This document shows, piece by piece, positions 1-6,203 of a stretch of DNA of 40,575 bases. A program made the translations under genes and the position numbers. The stretch covers positions 1-40,575 of the forward strand of contig JAIXTT010000105.1 of assembly GCA_027483795.1 (NCBI GenBank), in the 5' to 3' direction. The number at the start of each line of letters is the position of its first letter. The stretch's first letter is position 1. The notes beneath the pieces are model-generated. The model searched no databases and was not told the DNA's origin. It saw only the letters and a program-made list of their open reading frames with translations. The DNA is from Hyphomicrobiales bacterium (GTDB lineage Bacteria > Pseudomonadota > Alphaproteobacteria > Rhizobiales > Beijerinckiaceae).

Positions 1-90
1 AACAACGCCCTCCTCGGCAAGGACTCCCGGCTTCCAAGGCTCGTCGTTCAATGAATTCATCATTTGGATGACTTCAAGATCGTTTCCCAT
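1..90 (-). CDS. Partial hypothetical protein, N-terminus only
   Basis: An open frame on the minus strand starts with ATG at 90-88 and runs off the left edge after 30 codons. The product begins MGNDLEVIQMMNSLNDEPWK. An AT-rich stretch just upstream (about 97-130) would suit a promoter firing leftward. I do not recognise a family from 30 residues, and no clear Shine-Dalgarno sequence is visible. It may be another small gene of the accessory island. The call rests only on the open frame and the AT-rich upstream region. Confidence 0.35.
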   Translation of the reverse strand, partial: MGNDLEVIQMMNSLNDEPWKPGVLAEEGVV

Positions 91-321
91 GGGCGACGCT
101 ACTGTAAAAATTATGTAAAAAGAATAACGATCGAGGCTCCGTCGGCTCTGTTCTCGTGACCATCGGTAGATCGATGGTCAGACCTTCGAACCGTGAAGGA
201 GTCGTCATCATACCGCTTCTCTCCGACTACCCCGCCATTCAGGGACTGAATCCCGAAATCCTGCACGACGGACGACGCTTCACCCTCGCGACGCGTCTGA
301 TCGCCGCCGTTCGTCGTTCCC

Positions 322-397
322 GTCTTCGCCGTTCTGGCAGCGTGGCCGATCAAAGCGATCGCATCACAAGGGCCATGGATATGCTCATCGGCGGCAT
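322..397. repeat. Left copy of island-flanking direct repeat
   Basis: Bases 322-368 are identical over 47 bp to 5954-6000. Weaker similarity carries on to 397 here and to 6028 in the other copy, including a shared CAT that reads as ATG on the minus strand. Inside the exact core is a small inverted repeat, CGATC-AAAGC-GATCG. The two copies lie in the same orientation and bracket the whole toxin-antitoxin array, 5632 bp apart. They could be recombination remnants, target duplications grown from a larger element, or ends of two paralogous dead genes. Confidence 0.85.
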
Positions 398-568
398 TTA
401 GGTGTTCCATGGCTCCGCAGCGATGCTTTTAAGCGCATCGCACAGGGGGACGGGCATCAGGAGCACGCGCTTGCCCTTCGGGATGAAGGCGAAGGTCGGC
501 ACGTCTTCCCGATGCAGCGCCGAACTTTCCGCATGAGGGCGCCTAGGAGAGCCGTGGGCCTTGTACGA
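398..568 (-). pseudogene. Possible C-terminal gene fragment
   Basis: On the minus strand a frame open from an in-frame TGA near 570 to a TAA at 400-398 reads, near its end, FAFIPKGKRVLLMPV. This looks protein-like, but no start codon with a ribosome site is visible and I do not recognise the family. A comparable stretch next to the right-hand repeat copy (about 6029-6135) is also open but differs in sequence. This is either a gene relic or chance. Confidence 0.25.
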
Positions 569-782
569 TCAACATCGTGCGATACGGTTGCCTACCGTCT
601 TCGGCGCGGACCGGTCGGCCGCGGGATCGCGGTCATGCGCTTGCCGGACCGTCGGGTTCTGATGGACCGGGGACGACGATTTCAGCCGACCGTTCGGCCA
701 AAAACCCGCTTCCAAGGGCTGCGTCGCTTCCAAGAAGCACGTCGCACAATTCGGTCTGGTACCGAAGCGAAAGGGCCGTCCA

Positions 783-1247
783 TCAAGCCTCGGGAAGGAT
801 CGCCTTCAGCTTGCGATGGATGATCGGCGAATAAGGGTTCACGACCGTGAGGCCGCGCCGGACGAAGCCGTCCTGCATGTCCTCGCTCAAAAGCAGCGTA
901 GCGCCGGCTTCCGCGGACGCCGACAGGATAAGGGCGTCCCAAAACTGCAATCGATGGTCGACGACGAGATCGAGTGCCGATGTCATGACCATAGTACTGC
1001 TGTCGGCTATCTCGAGCGCTTGGACGTATTCGAGCAGGATGGCGCGGGCCTCTGTGGGTCCGACGCCGGCACGCGCCAGCACAACGAACAGTTCGCCGAG
1101 CGCCTGAACCGGCGCGATCAGCGTCGCACGGTCTTCGAGCGCGGCTAACAGGTCTCGCGTCTTATCGATCTTCAGGCCGTCATGCGACGAACGTTCGACG
1201 CCCGCCAGATAGGCAAGAACGTTGGTGTCGAGCGCGATGCGGACCAT
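783..1247 (-). CDS. vapC: VapC-type PIN-domain toxin
   Basis: A 154-residue PIN-domain protein. PIN toxins of VapC type are magnesium-dependent ribonucleases that cut tRNA or rRNA when freed from their antitoxin. The acidic residues expected of the active site are visible: Asp7 in LDTNVLAYL, Glu52 in ALGELF, Asp104 in FWDALI, and Asp123 near SEDM. I chose the ATG at 1247-1245 rather than one nine codons upstream, because it gives a TGATG junction with the antitoxin stop codon, typical of coupled translation. The antitoxin gene lies directly upstream on the same strand. The family call is firm; the RNA target cannot be told from sequence. Confidence 0.88.
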   Translation of the reverse strand: MVRIALDTNVLAYLAGVERSSHDGLKIDKTRDLLAALEDRATLIAPVQALGELFVVLARAGVGPTEARAILLEYVQALEIADSSTMVMTSALDLVVDHRLQFWDALILSASAEAGATLLLSEDMQDGFVRRGLTVVNPYSPIIHRKLKAILPEA

Positions 1248-1471
1248 CAGCGGTATAGGTCGTCGCGTGTCCAAGCGCCGGCATGGCGCCGGGGCAGATT
1301 TCGGACGAACTCCAGCAAAGAGCCGACCGATCGGCTCTCACGGTCGATGGGTACGACCCGGGCAACGGGACGGCCGCGTGACGTGACCACATAGCTCTCC
1401 CCGCCCTGCACATCGCGGAGCATTTTCGAGAAGTGCTGATTGGCGTCACCGGCGCTGATCGAGCGTGTCAT
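1247..1471 (-). CDS. Phd/YefM-family antitoxin
   Basis: A 74-residue antitoxin starting MTRSISAGDANQHFSKML, with the Phd/YefM-type N-terminal DNA-binding fold (a helix, then ESYVVTSRGRPVARVVPID). The C-terminal part, about residues 50-74, would bind and block the VapC toxin encoded next. The start at 1471 is preferred over one twelve codons upstream, because the family begins at this Met and the upstream one falls inside a palindrome. Such antitoxins repress their own operon together with the toxin. A truncated, diverged copy of this gene sits at 2845-2993, with the same flanking DNA. Confidence 0.87.
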   Translation of the reverse strand: MTRSISAGDANQHFSKMLRDVQGGESYVVTSRGRPVARVVPIDRESRSVGSLLEFVRNLPRRHAGAWTRDDLYR

Positions 1472-1575
1472 GAGCAGCAATTTAGTGCAAAACACTAATT
1501 CACTCAAGACGGGCCGTTGCTCGATCCCGAAAACGGTTCATTCAACGTCACGCCTGTCCGCAGAGCCGCGCAAGC
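1335..1575. repeat. Segmental duplication, copy 1
   Basis: About 240 bp covering the first two thirds of the phd antitoxin gene and some 100 bp upstream are closely similar to about 2850-3097. The match includes the shared stretch CGTTGCTCGATCCCGAAAAC. Beyond about 1575 the two copies part: this one leads into a decayed abrB-doc module and the other into an IS3-family transposase relic. The copies have the same orientation. Confidence 0.8.
1482..1498. promoter_or_regulatory. Candidate autorepressor operator of phd-vapC
   Basis: An inverted repeat, TTAGTG-CAAAA-CACTAA, lies 11 bases upstream of the antitoxin start. The core AGTG-CAAAA-CACT is kept at the same place upstream of the truncated antitoxin copy (about 3006-3017), while the bases around it have changed. 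Conservation between the two copies supports a binding site for the Phd-type antitoxin. Confidence 0.55.
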
Positions 1576-1604
1576 TTCGCGTCCTCGACCGAATGGACGC
1601 TTGC

Positions 1605-1785
1605 GTCGTGCGCCCGATGGACATCGCCGAAGACATCATGTGCCAGGATCACGACGTGCTCGAAAAGCGTGCCGAATGAAGGACTGATTGCACCTTTGAG
1701 GCCATCGGCTTCTCGCTCCGCATCGGCGTCATTCGGCGGAGCACGGCGGTCTCGGCGGCATGCGCGTTTCTGAAGCCCTCCTAAA
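1605..1785 (+). pseudogene. Decayed abrB-doc toxin-antitoxin module
   Basis: The last twenty codons of an AbrB-type antitoxin survive here: the frame reads MDIAEDIMCQDHDVLEKRAE and stops. The intact gene at 3449-3673 ends MDMAEDLMREERDVLKTLAE. The next bases keep the ATGA junction, but the toxin frame stops after three codons (Met-Lys-Asp-stop). Downstream DNA to about 1785 still aligns with the start of the intact doc gene; for instance CGCATCGGCGTCATTCGGCG matches CGCATCGACGTCATCTGGCA. The 5' part of the antitoxin is gone. This is a dead paralogue of the module 1.8 kb to the right. Confidence 0.7.
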
Positions 1786-1976
1786 CGTCACGGATCGTGT
1801 CGACCCCTTTGGGTTCCCTCCTTCCCCGCATGCATCCGACCCATAGCGTCAGCATCCGACCCATATTGACATCCTTATCGGCGTCCGTAGTTGAGTGACG
1901 CAACGAAAGCTCGGCGGTTGCGATGTCCGTTCCGGATCCTCCCATCCGCCGAAGAGAGAAGAGCCCATCAGGTCCC

Positions 1977-2825
1977 ATGATGATCGATAAGAAAGACAAC
2001 GCTCCCGACACGATCGCGCTCGCGGCCGACATCGTTGCTGCTTATGTCGGGAACCATGCTGTCCATTCGGGCGAATGGGCAGCTCTGATCGACCAGGTCC
2101 ATGCTGCGCTTCGGAAGATTGCGGAAGGCTCTGTCGAGGCGCCCGTCGCCCCTCTCTCTCCCGCCGTTCCCGTCAAGAAGTCGGTGACCCCGGATTTCAT
2201 CGTCTGCCTTGAAGACGGCAAGAAGTTCAAATCCCTGAAGCGGCATCTGCGCACCAGATACGACATGTCGCCCGCTCAATATCGCGAGAAGTGGGGCCTG
2301 CCTTCCGACTATCCCATGACTGCACCGAATTACGCGGCGACGCGTTCGGAACTCGCCAAACGGATCGGGCTCGGCGAAAAGCGGAACGGCCCGGAAGAGG
2401 CCGAGGCAGGCATTATGACCGATGAGGGCTCATCGGCGACGCCGGACCTGCGCCCGCCCCTCAGGATCGGACGGTCCGACCATGAGCGTCTCATGAAATT
2501 GGCCGATGTCGTCCTCGAAACTCTTCCCGAGATCGGCGAATTCCTCCTCGGTGCATCGGAACGCGCCCTCGTGGTCGACGGCGAAAACATCGGATCGGAT
2601 GTCGTCCGTATGGGAAGCGAGGTCACTTTCCATGAGGGACGGTCCGACCAAACCCGCACCATACGCTTGGTTTACCCCGAAGATGCGGACATCTCCCTGA
2701 ACAAGGTTTCCGTCCTGACCCCGATCGGCGCCGCTCTGATCGGGCTCTCCGTGGGTCAGGCCATCACGTTCTCGCCTCCAGCCGGCGTCAGGCGCGAAAT
2801 CATGGTCGTCGCCGTTTCTGCTTGA
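1977..2825 (+). CDS. MucR/Ros regulator fused to Rnk/GreA C-terminal domain
   Basis: A 282-residue protein with two recognisable parts. Residues about 12-133 match the MucR/Ros family, alphaproteobacterial regulators that bind AT-rich DNA: an N-terminal helical stretch (TIALAADIVAAYV), then FIVCLEDGKKFKSLKRHL and KWGLPSDYPMTAPNYA. Residues about 160-282 match the Rnk/GreA-GreB C-terminal (FKBP-like) domain, with LVYPEDADISLNKVSVLTPI and GAALIGLSVG. Of the usual zinc ligands, Cys77, Asp80 and His90 are present, but the last His is Arg94. I chose ATG 1977 because MucR proteins start close to this helix; an ATG at 1923 would add 18 residues. MucR and Rnk domains are normally separate proteins. 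The fusion is uninterrupted in one frame. Its job is unknown; it could link nucleoid or promoter binding to an RNA-polymerase or nucleoside-diphosphate-kinase-related function. Confidence 0.85.
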   Translation: MMIDKKDNAPDTIALAADIVAAYVGNHAVHSGEWAALIDQVHAALRKIAEGSVEAPVAPLSPAVPVKKSVTPDFIVCLEDGKKFKSLKRHLRTRYDMSPAQYREKWGLPSDYPMTAPNYAATRSELAKRIGLGEKRNGPEEAEAGIMTDEGSSATPDLRPPLRIGRSDHERLMKLADVVLETLPEIGEFLLGASERALVVDGENIGSDVVRMGSEVTFHEGRSDQTRTIRLVYPEDADISLNKVSVLTPIGAALIGLSVGQAITFSPPAGVRREIMVVAVSA

Positions 2826-2844
2826 GCCCGAGGAAGACCGTTCG

Positions 2845-2993
2845 CCACCCGACCGTCGGTCACGGTCGATGGTCACGACCCGGGCAACGGGACGTCCGCT
2901 TGACGTGACCACATAGCTCTCACCGCCCTGCACGTTGCGGAGCATTTTCGAGAAATGCTGATTGGCATCACCGGCGCTGATCGAGCGTGTCAT
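2845..2993 (-). pseudogene. Truncated phd antitoxin copy
   Basis: The first 45 or so codons of a Phd/YefM antitoxin, starting MTRSISAGDANQHFSKML at 2993, match the intact gene at 1247-1471 almost residue for residue. A small deletion near 2855 breaks the frame after VTIDRDRR, and what follows is antisense to the MucR-Rnk gene. No toxin gene follows. The copy is a relic, although its N-terminal DNA-binding part could still be made. Confidence 0.75.
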
Positions 2994-3097
2994 GAGCATC
3001 AATGCAGTGCAAAACACTCATCGGTTCAAGGCGTGCCGTTGCTCGATCCCGAAAACGGTCCCTCCAACGTCCCTCTTGGCCGCAGAGCCGTGACCGC
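2850..3097. repeat. Segmental duplication, copy 2
   Basis: This is the second copy of the block at about 1335-1575. It carries the truncated phd gene, the operator-like palindrome core AGTG-CAAAA-CACT and about 80 bp upstream of it. Similarity ends near a shared CCGCAGAGCCG, after which the IS3 relic begins. Confidence 0.78.
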
Positions 3098-3127
3098 ATG
3101 GACGATGCTTAGGGCGTCGTCCGGCAT

Positions 3128-3395
3128 GACATCGCCTCAGGAAGGCCCATGCAGAACGGCCTCTGCGAGGCTTTCAAAGGACGCTTGCGCGGCGAACTCT
3201 TGAACGAGACGCTCTTCACGAACTCGAACGCGCACGCTCCATGATCGCCCGGCAGGTGGTCGGCTACCAACTGCACCGTCCCCACTCCGCGCCGAGCTGT
3301 CTCAGGCCCGCGGACTTTGCGGCCAAGCTCACCGCAACGGATGATCGGCTGCGCAACCCCGACCGGCTCCGCCGATCATCCGTCCTCCCATGTCG
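3128..3395 (+). pseudogene. IS3-family transposase remnant (OrfB C-terminus)
   Basis: Two frames broken by one shift together give the end of an IS3-type DDE transposase. The first, from about 3137, reads [19 protein letters not shown] then NETLF. The second, from 3241, reads [19 protein letters not shown] and DFAAKLTATDDRLRNPD. Functional IS3 transposases have the pattern PMQNGF-ESFNGRLRDE-LNETLF followed by YN-RPHSALGY. The catalytic core upstream is missing and the reading frame is broken, so the element is dead. Its presence suggests that insertion-sequence activity helped to build or reshuffle the island. Confidence 0.8.
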
Positions 3396-3415
3396 AACTT
3401 GCACTCGATCGAATT

Positions 3416-3427
3416 TAACGTACGTTA
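3416..3427. promoter_or_regulatory. Candidate operator of abrB-doc
   Basis: TAACGTACGTTA is a perfect 12-bp palindrome 22 bases upstream of the AbrB-type antitoxin start, just before its ribosome site AGAGGAGAA (3434-3442). The position fits autorepression by the antitoxin. Confidence 0.5.
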
Positions 3428-3448
3428 TAACCCTAGAGGAGAAATTGG

Positions 3449-3673
3449 ATGCAAACGCTCAAATTGACGACCGTCGGAAACTCGGTCGGTTTGATCCTCT
3501 CGAAGGAGCTTCTGGCCAAGCTCCGATGCGGGAAGGGCGACCTCCTTTATGTCGTAGAAACCCCGAACGGCATCGAACTCACGCCTTACGATCCCGAATT
3601 CGCGCGTCAGATGGACATGGCCGAGGACCTGATGCGCGAGGAACGCGACGTCTTGAAAACGCTTGCTGAATGA
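3449..3673 (+). CDS. AbrB/MazE-type antitoxin of doc module
   Basis: A 74-residue SpoVT-AbrB swapped-hairpin protein. Residues 3-48 (LKLTTVGNSVGLILSKELL, then a GKGDLLYVVE strand) form the DNA-binding hairpin. The acidic helical tail (MDMAEDLMREERDVLKTLAE) would wrap and neutralise the toxin. A strong ribosome site, GAGGAGAA, lies 6 bases before the ATG. The stop overlaps the toxin start as ATGA, giving tight coupling. A perfect palindrome just upstream is a likely operator. AbrB-type antitoxins paired with Doc toxins are common in proteobacteria. The tail of a second, dead copy lies at 1605-1680. Confidence 0.88.
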   Translation: MQTLKLTTVGNSVGLILSKELLAKLRCGKGDLLYVVETPNGIELTPYDPEFARQMDMAEDLMREERDVLKTLAE

Positions 3674-4068
3674 AAGAGCCTACCTGGCTGCGAAGTGATG
3701 TGCTTCTTGCCGCGCATCGACGTCATCTGGCAGAGCATGGCGGCCTCGAAGGCCTCCGTGACCGGAGCGCCTTCTTGTCGGCGATGGATCGCCCTCGAAA
3801 CCTCTTCGTCTACGGCGCGCATGATCCGGACCTTTGTGCATTAGCTGCCGCCTATGGTTTCGGTCTCGCCGGAAATCATCCTTTCGCGGACGGAAACAAG
3901 CGAACCGCATTGATTGCGATGCGCCTCTTTCTGAGGCTCAACGGTGCCGATCTCGTCGCATCCTCCGAAGACAAATACCGCACGATCATGCGATTGGCGT
4001 CGGGTGAATTGAACGAGAACGATCTGGCCGAATGGCTGCGTCGCAGGGTCTCGGTCCTGCCGTCGTAA
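3670..4068 (+). CDS. doc: Doc (death-on-curing) family toxin
   Basis: A 132-residue Fic-fold toxin. The active-site motif HPFADGNKRTA starts at His70. The Lys in NKR, in place of the Gly of AMPylating Fic proteins, is typical of Doc. Doc of phage P1 phosphorylates elongation factor Tu and so halts translation. The length matches Doc proteins and no change suggests inactivity. It overlaps the AbrB-type antitoxin gene by 4 bases. The chain ends close to a converging relE gene, with 137 bases between the stops. Confidence 0.9.
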   Translation: MKEPTWLRSDVLLAAHRRHLAEHGGLEGLRDRSAFLSAMDRPRNLFVYGAHDPDLCALAAAYGFGLAGNHPFADGNKRTALIAMRLFLRLNGADLVASSEDKYRTIMRLASGELNENDLAEWLRRRVSVLPS

Positions 4069-4205
4069 TGCCTACGATCGGTTGTGCTCGTCGCCTTGTT
4101 CTTCCGTCGACTTCCGGCTCGACACGTTGACCGGAGAAACAGACTGTCGAGAGCGATGCACGAAAACGCCCCGTAATTGGTTCCAGGCCGCATGCCGGGA
4201 TCTCG

Positions 4206-4496
4206 TCATTCGGACCTGCGCCGTTCGGCAGACCTATAAACCTCGTTGCGATCGCGCTTCCCGACGGCGATGACCAACACGAGAACTCGACCGTCATTGA
4301 CTTCGTAGACGAGACGGTAGCCTGCGTTCCGTAATTTGATCTTGTAGCGTTCCTTGGTGCCATACAGGCGCGCAGAGGGTATTTTCGGGTTTTGAAGTCG
4401 CTCCGAAAGCTTCTCCTTGAACCTCCTCCGTGTTTCTGCGTCGAGCTTGCGCCACTCCTTCAGCGCCTCGTCCAGGAAGGCGAGGTCATAGGTCAT
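4206..4496 (-). CDS. relE: RelE-family toxin
   Basis: A 96-residue RelE/ParE-superfamily protein starting MTYDLAFLDEALKEWRKLD. The C-terminal half, YKIKLRNAGYRLVYEV then VLVIAVGKRDRNEVY, is the pattern of RelE toxins that cut mRNA in the ribosomal A site. The start at 4496 is chosen because the family begins here; a longer frame would run 13 codons into the antitoxin gene. It overlaps the upstream antitoxin gene by 11 bases. The basic residues KLRNAGYR and the final Tyr expected for catalysis are kept, so it is probably active. Confidence 0.9.
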   Translation of the reverse strand: MTYDLAFLDEALKEWRKLDAETRRRFKEKLSERLQNPKIPSARLYGTKERYKIKLRNAGYRLVYEVNDGRVLVLVIAVGKRDRNEVYRSAERRRSE

Positions 4497-4734
4497 CCAA
4501 TGCGACCCTATGGACGACCTGGCCCTCTCTCGCATCCGCGATTTCGTTCAATTCGAGATCCTCGAGCCGTTCGAGCATCGCCTCATAAGCCGCGGCCGGT
4601 ACGCAATAGAATGCCGGTGCGTTGCGATTGAGGATCGCAACGGGAAAGCCTTCTCCGGCCGCCACGGTACCCATCGGGTTCTTCTTCAGTTCGGTTACGC
4701 TTGCGCTCGTGCGGGCAAGGATTTGATGCACCAT
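4486..4734 (-). CDS. RelB/Phd-type antitoxin of relE
   Basis: An 82-residue antitoxin starting MVHQILARTSASVTELKKNP. The pattern SVTELKKNPMGTVAAGEGFP then VAILNRNAPAFYCVPAAAYE is the Phd/YefM-like N-terminal fold found in StbD-type antitoxins. The tail LNEIADAREGQVVHRVALDDL would bind RelE. An ATG 11 codons upstream is possible but less like the family. The gene overlaps relE by 11 bases. A hyphenated palindrome, GTAT-C-ATAC, at 4768-4776 upstream is a weak operator candidate. Confidence 0.85.
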   Translation of the reverse strand: MVHQILARTSASVTELKKNPMGTVAAGEGFPVAILNRNAPAFYCVPAAAYEAMLERLEDLELNEIADAREGQVVHRVALDDL

Positions 4735-4767
4735 CGAAGCCTCCATTCGTACGCTTAAAAACACCAT

Positions 4768-5194
4768 GTATCATACCACTCAAGATCTGCTTTGTGGAAA
4801 TCAGGCGTGATCGGCCCCCACCGAGTGGTCCGAGGTGAATGCGACGGCGAAGGTCAGACCTGCGTCCCGACGTTACGCCGCCCGGTTCGCCTTGGGGATC
4901 GAGATCCGAAATTTCAATCATAGCTTCGTTGCCACGGGCATATTCCTGCCTTTTTCCCATCGATCGCGAGAAGCACGGCACTGATCGAAGGCGGGCAAGG
5001 ACCTCATGCCCCATGGGAGGCACCGCTCTCGCTCGTCAAAGGTCTTCCGACCGGCCTGATGAGATGGGCTGCACCTCGTTTCATAAGGGTCGGCAGCTCC
5101 TCGCCTTGGAGCTTCCGTGAGCAACCTTGAATACGGCTAGCTGATCGGCTAGCCTGATGATCGGTACCGGTCCTGATGAAAAGGCGCTTCGACG
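4768..5194. other. Divergent control region between two TA modules
   Basis: These 427 bases separate the leftward relB-relE and rightward phd-vapC modules. At the left end is GTAT-C-ATAC (4768-4776). At the right end are two GCTAGC sites 12 bp apart (5136-5141 and 5148-5153) within GGCTAGC-TGATC-GGCTAGCC, a good operator candidate for the right-hand module. The middle has short open frames on the minus strand without family resemblance; I see no gene there. Confidence 0.5.
5135..5154. promoter_or_regulatory. Candidate operator of right-hand phd-vapC
   Basis: The sequence GGCTAGC-TGATC-GGCTAGCC repeats the palindromic hexamer GCTAGC with a 12-bp period, 41 bases upstream of the antitoxin start. 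Two same-face sites before an antitoxin gene suit cooperative binding of a Phd-type repressor. Confidence 0.45.
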
Positions 5195-5437
5195 ATGTGG
5201 ACCCTTCAGGATGCCAAGAACAAGTTCAGCAGCGTGGTCGATGCTGCCGTCTCGGGACAACCGCAAACCATTACGCGTCGCGGCCGCCGCACGGCCGTGT
5301 TGGTTTCGGCGGAAGCCTATGACGACCTCGTGCGTGCTGCGCGGACTTTGCGGCCGCGTTTCGTCGACCATCTGCTTGCGTTTCCCGCCGACGATCTGCC
5401 GCGTGCCCAGGCTCGCCCGCGTGACGTGTCCCTCTGA
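5195..5437 (+). CDS. Phd/YefM-family antitoxin of right-hand vapC
   Basis: An 80-residue protein starting MWTLQDAKNKFSSVVDAAV. The order of elements (DAKNKFSSVVDAA helix, then PQTITRRGRRTAVLVSAEAYDDL) is that of Phd/YefM antitoxins, which pair with many toxin types including PIN domains. The Pro- and Arg-rich tail (residues 52-80) should contact the toxin. It ends at a TGATG junction with the toxin start. It is not closely related to the left-hand phd gene, so the two vapC modules are separate acquisitions rather than a duplication. Confidence 0.88.
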   Translation: MWTLQDAKNKFSSVVDAAVSGQPQTITRRGRRTAVLVSAEAYDDLVRAARTLRPRFVDHLLAFPADDLPRAQARPRDVSL

Positions 5438-5844
5438 TGTTCATCATCGACACCGACGTGTTGTCGGCTCTGAGACGACCCGACAGGGCGCCGGCGGTGG
5501 CATCGTGGCTTTCGACTGCGAATGATGCCGAACTCTTCATCAGCGTCGTCACGATCGGTGAAATCCAGCGCGGCATAGCTCTCCAGCAAGCAAAGAACGC
5601 AGCATTCGCCGCGGATCTGAGGCATTGGCTCGATCGCACGCTCGGCCTCTTCGAAGAGCGCATCCTCCCGTTCTCGGCTGAAGATGCGCTCATTTGGGGT
5701 CGCCTTTCCGCCGCGATCGGACATTCGGGTGCCGATCTGATGATCGCGGCTTCGGCCCTGTCTCGGGGCGCCACGATCGTGACGGGAAACGGTTCCGATT
5801 ACGCGCCGACCGGCGTGCCTTTGTTCGATCCGTTCCGGCGGTGA
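5437..5844 (+). CDS. vapC: VapC/FitB-type PIN-domain toxin
   Basis: A 135-residue PIN-domain ribonuclease. The acidic residues are Asp5 (FIIDTDVLSAL), Glu42 (TIGEIQRGI), Asp100 (HSGADLMIAA) and Asp121. The motif TIGEIQ-GI and the spacing are those of the FitB/VapC group. It overlaps its antitoxin by one base. The end, GVPLFDPF, matches the usual family C-terminus, so it looks complete. Its RNA target is not predictable. Confidence 0.9.
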   Translation: MFIIDTDVLSALRRPDRAPAVASWLSTANDAELFISVVTIGEIQRGIALQQAKNAAFAADLRHWLDRTLGLFEERILPFSAEDALIWGRLSAAIGHSGADLMIAASALSRGATIVTGNGSDYAPTGVPLFDPFRR

Positions 5845-5953
5845 AGGCTTTTCGTCTTCCGTCGATGGCCTCTAGAAAGGTCCTTTCTCCTTTGATCGCG
5901 TGCCTCGATCGTCTTGCATCAACCTGCTTTCGGTTTTCCGCGCGTCTCGGCTG

Positions 5954-6028
5954 GTCTTCGCCGTTCTGGCAGCGTGGCCGATCAAAGCGATCGCATCACA
6001 CCTGCCGTCGATATGCTGATGGGGGCAT
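5954..6028. repeat. Right copy of island-flanking direct repeat
   Basis: Bases 5954-6000 repeat 322-368 without mismatch. Bases 6001-6028 are diverged from 369-397, with one length change, but keep the GATATGCT block and the minus-strand ATG. On the minus strand both copies can be read as a short conserved end (Met-Pro-Pro then Ser-Ile-Ser and Val-Met-Arg-Ser-Leu-stop), so they may be relics of a gene pair. Confidence 0.85.
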
Positions 6029-6185
6029 CCAGTTTCGACGCATCCCTATGAGACGGGCTTGATCGAAGTCCGTTAAGAGCACACGCGGGCGTCCCGTCCG
6101 GATCCTGTCGAGGATCGTCAGCTTCCGTTCCATGAAGAACCGTTGTGTCAATGTTTAAATTTTGGCCATTTTGACGTGTCTCTTC

Positions 6186-6203
6186 GTCAACCTCCAGGTT
6201 GAC
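6186..6203. promoter_or_regulatory. Perfect inverted repeat, operator candidate
   Basis: GTCAACCT and AGGTTGAC are separated by CC, giving an 8-bp perfect palindrome in an AT-richer patch about 135 bases before the next gene. It is followed at once by AAAAGGGAG and the DnaA-box consensus TTATCCACA. The right arm plus the next base contains TTGACA, a -35-like hexamer. Confidence 0.4.

Larger units (their letters stand above)
91..782. other. Gene-poor stretch with decayed sequence
   Basis: No convincing intact gene is seen in these 692 bases. Short overlapping frames on both strands lack family resemblance. The stretch holds one copy of the 47-bp direct repeat (322-368) and a minus-strand open fragment ending at 398. 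It looks like eroded DNA at the edge of the toxin-antitoxin island. Confidence 0.5.

Noticed and set aside
512-834. Plus-strand small genes in the left gap
   Set aside because: They overlap one another in different frames, are rich in Arg and Pro, and lack ribosome sites and family resemblance.
4583-5023. A 146-residue leftward protein between the relE and right-hand vapC modules
   Set aside because: The frame overlaps the well-supported relB/phd antitoxin gene in another frame and shows no recognisable domain.
322-6000. Superintegron of toxin-antitoxin cassettes
   Set aside because: Only two repeat copies exist, at the outer sides. No attC-like site lies between modules, gene orientations are mixed, and no integrase gene is visible.
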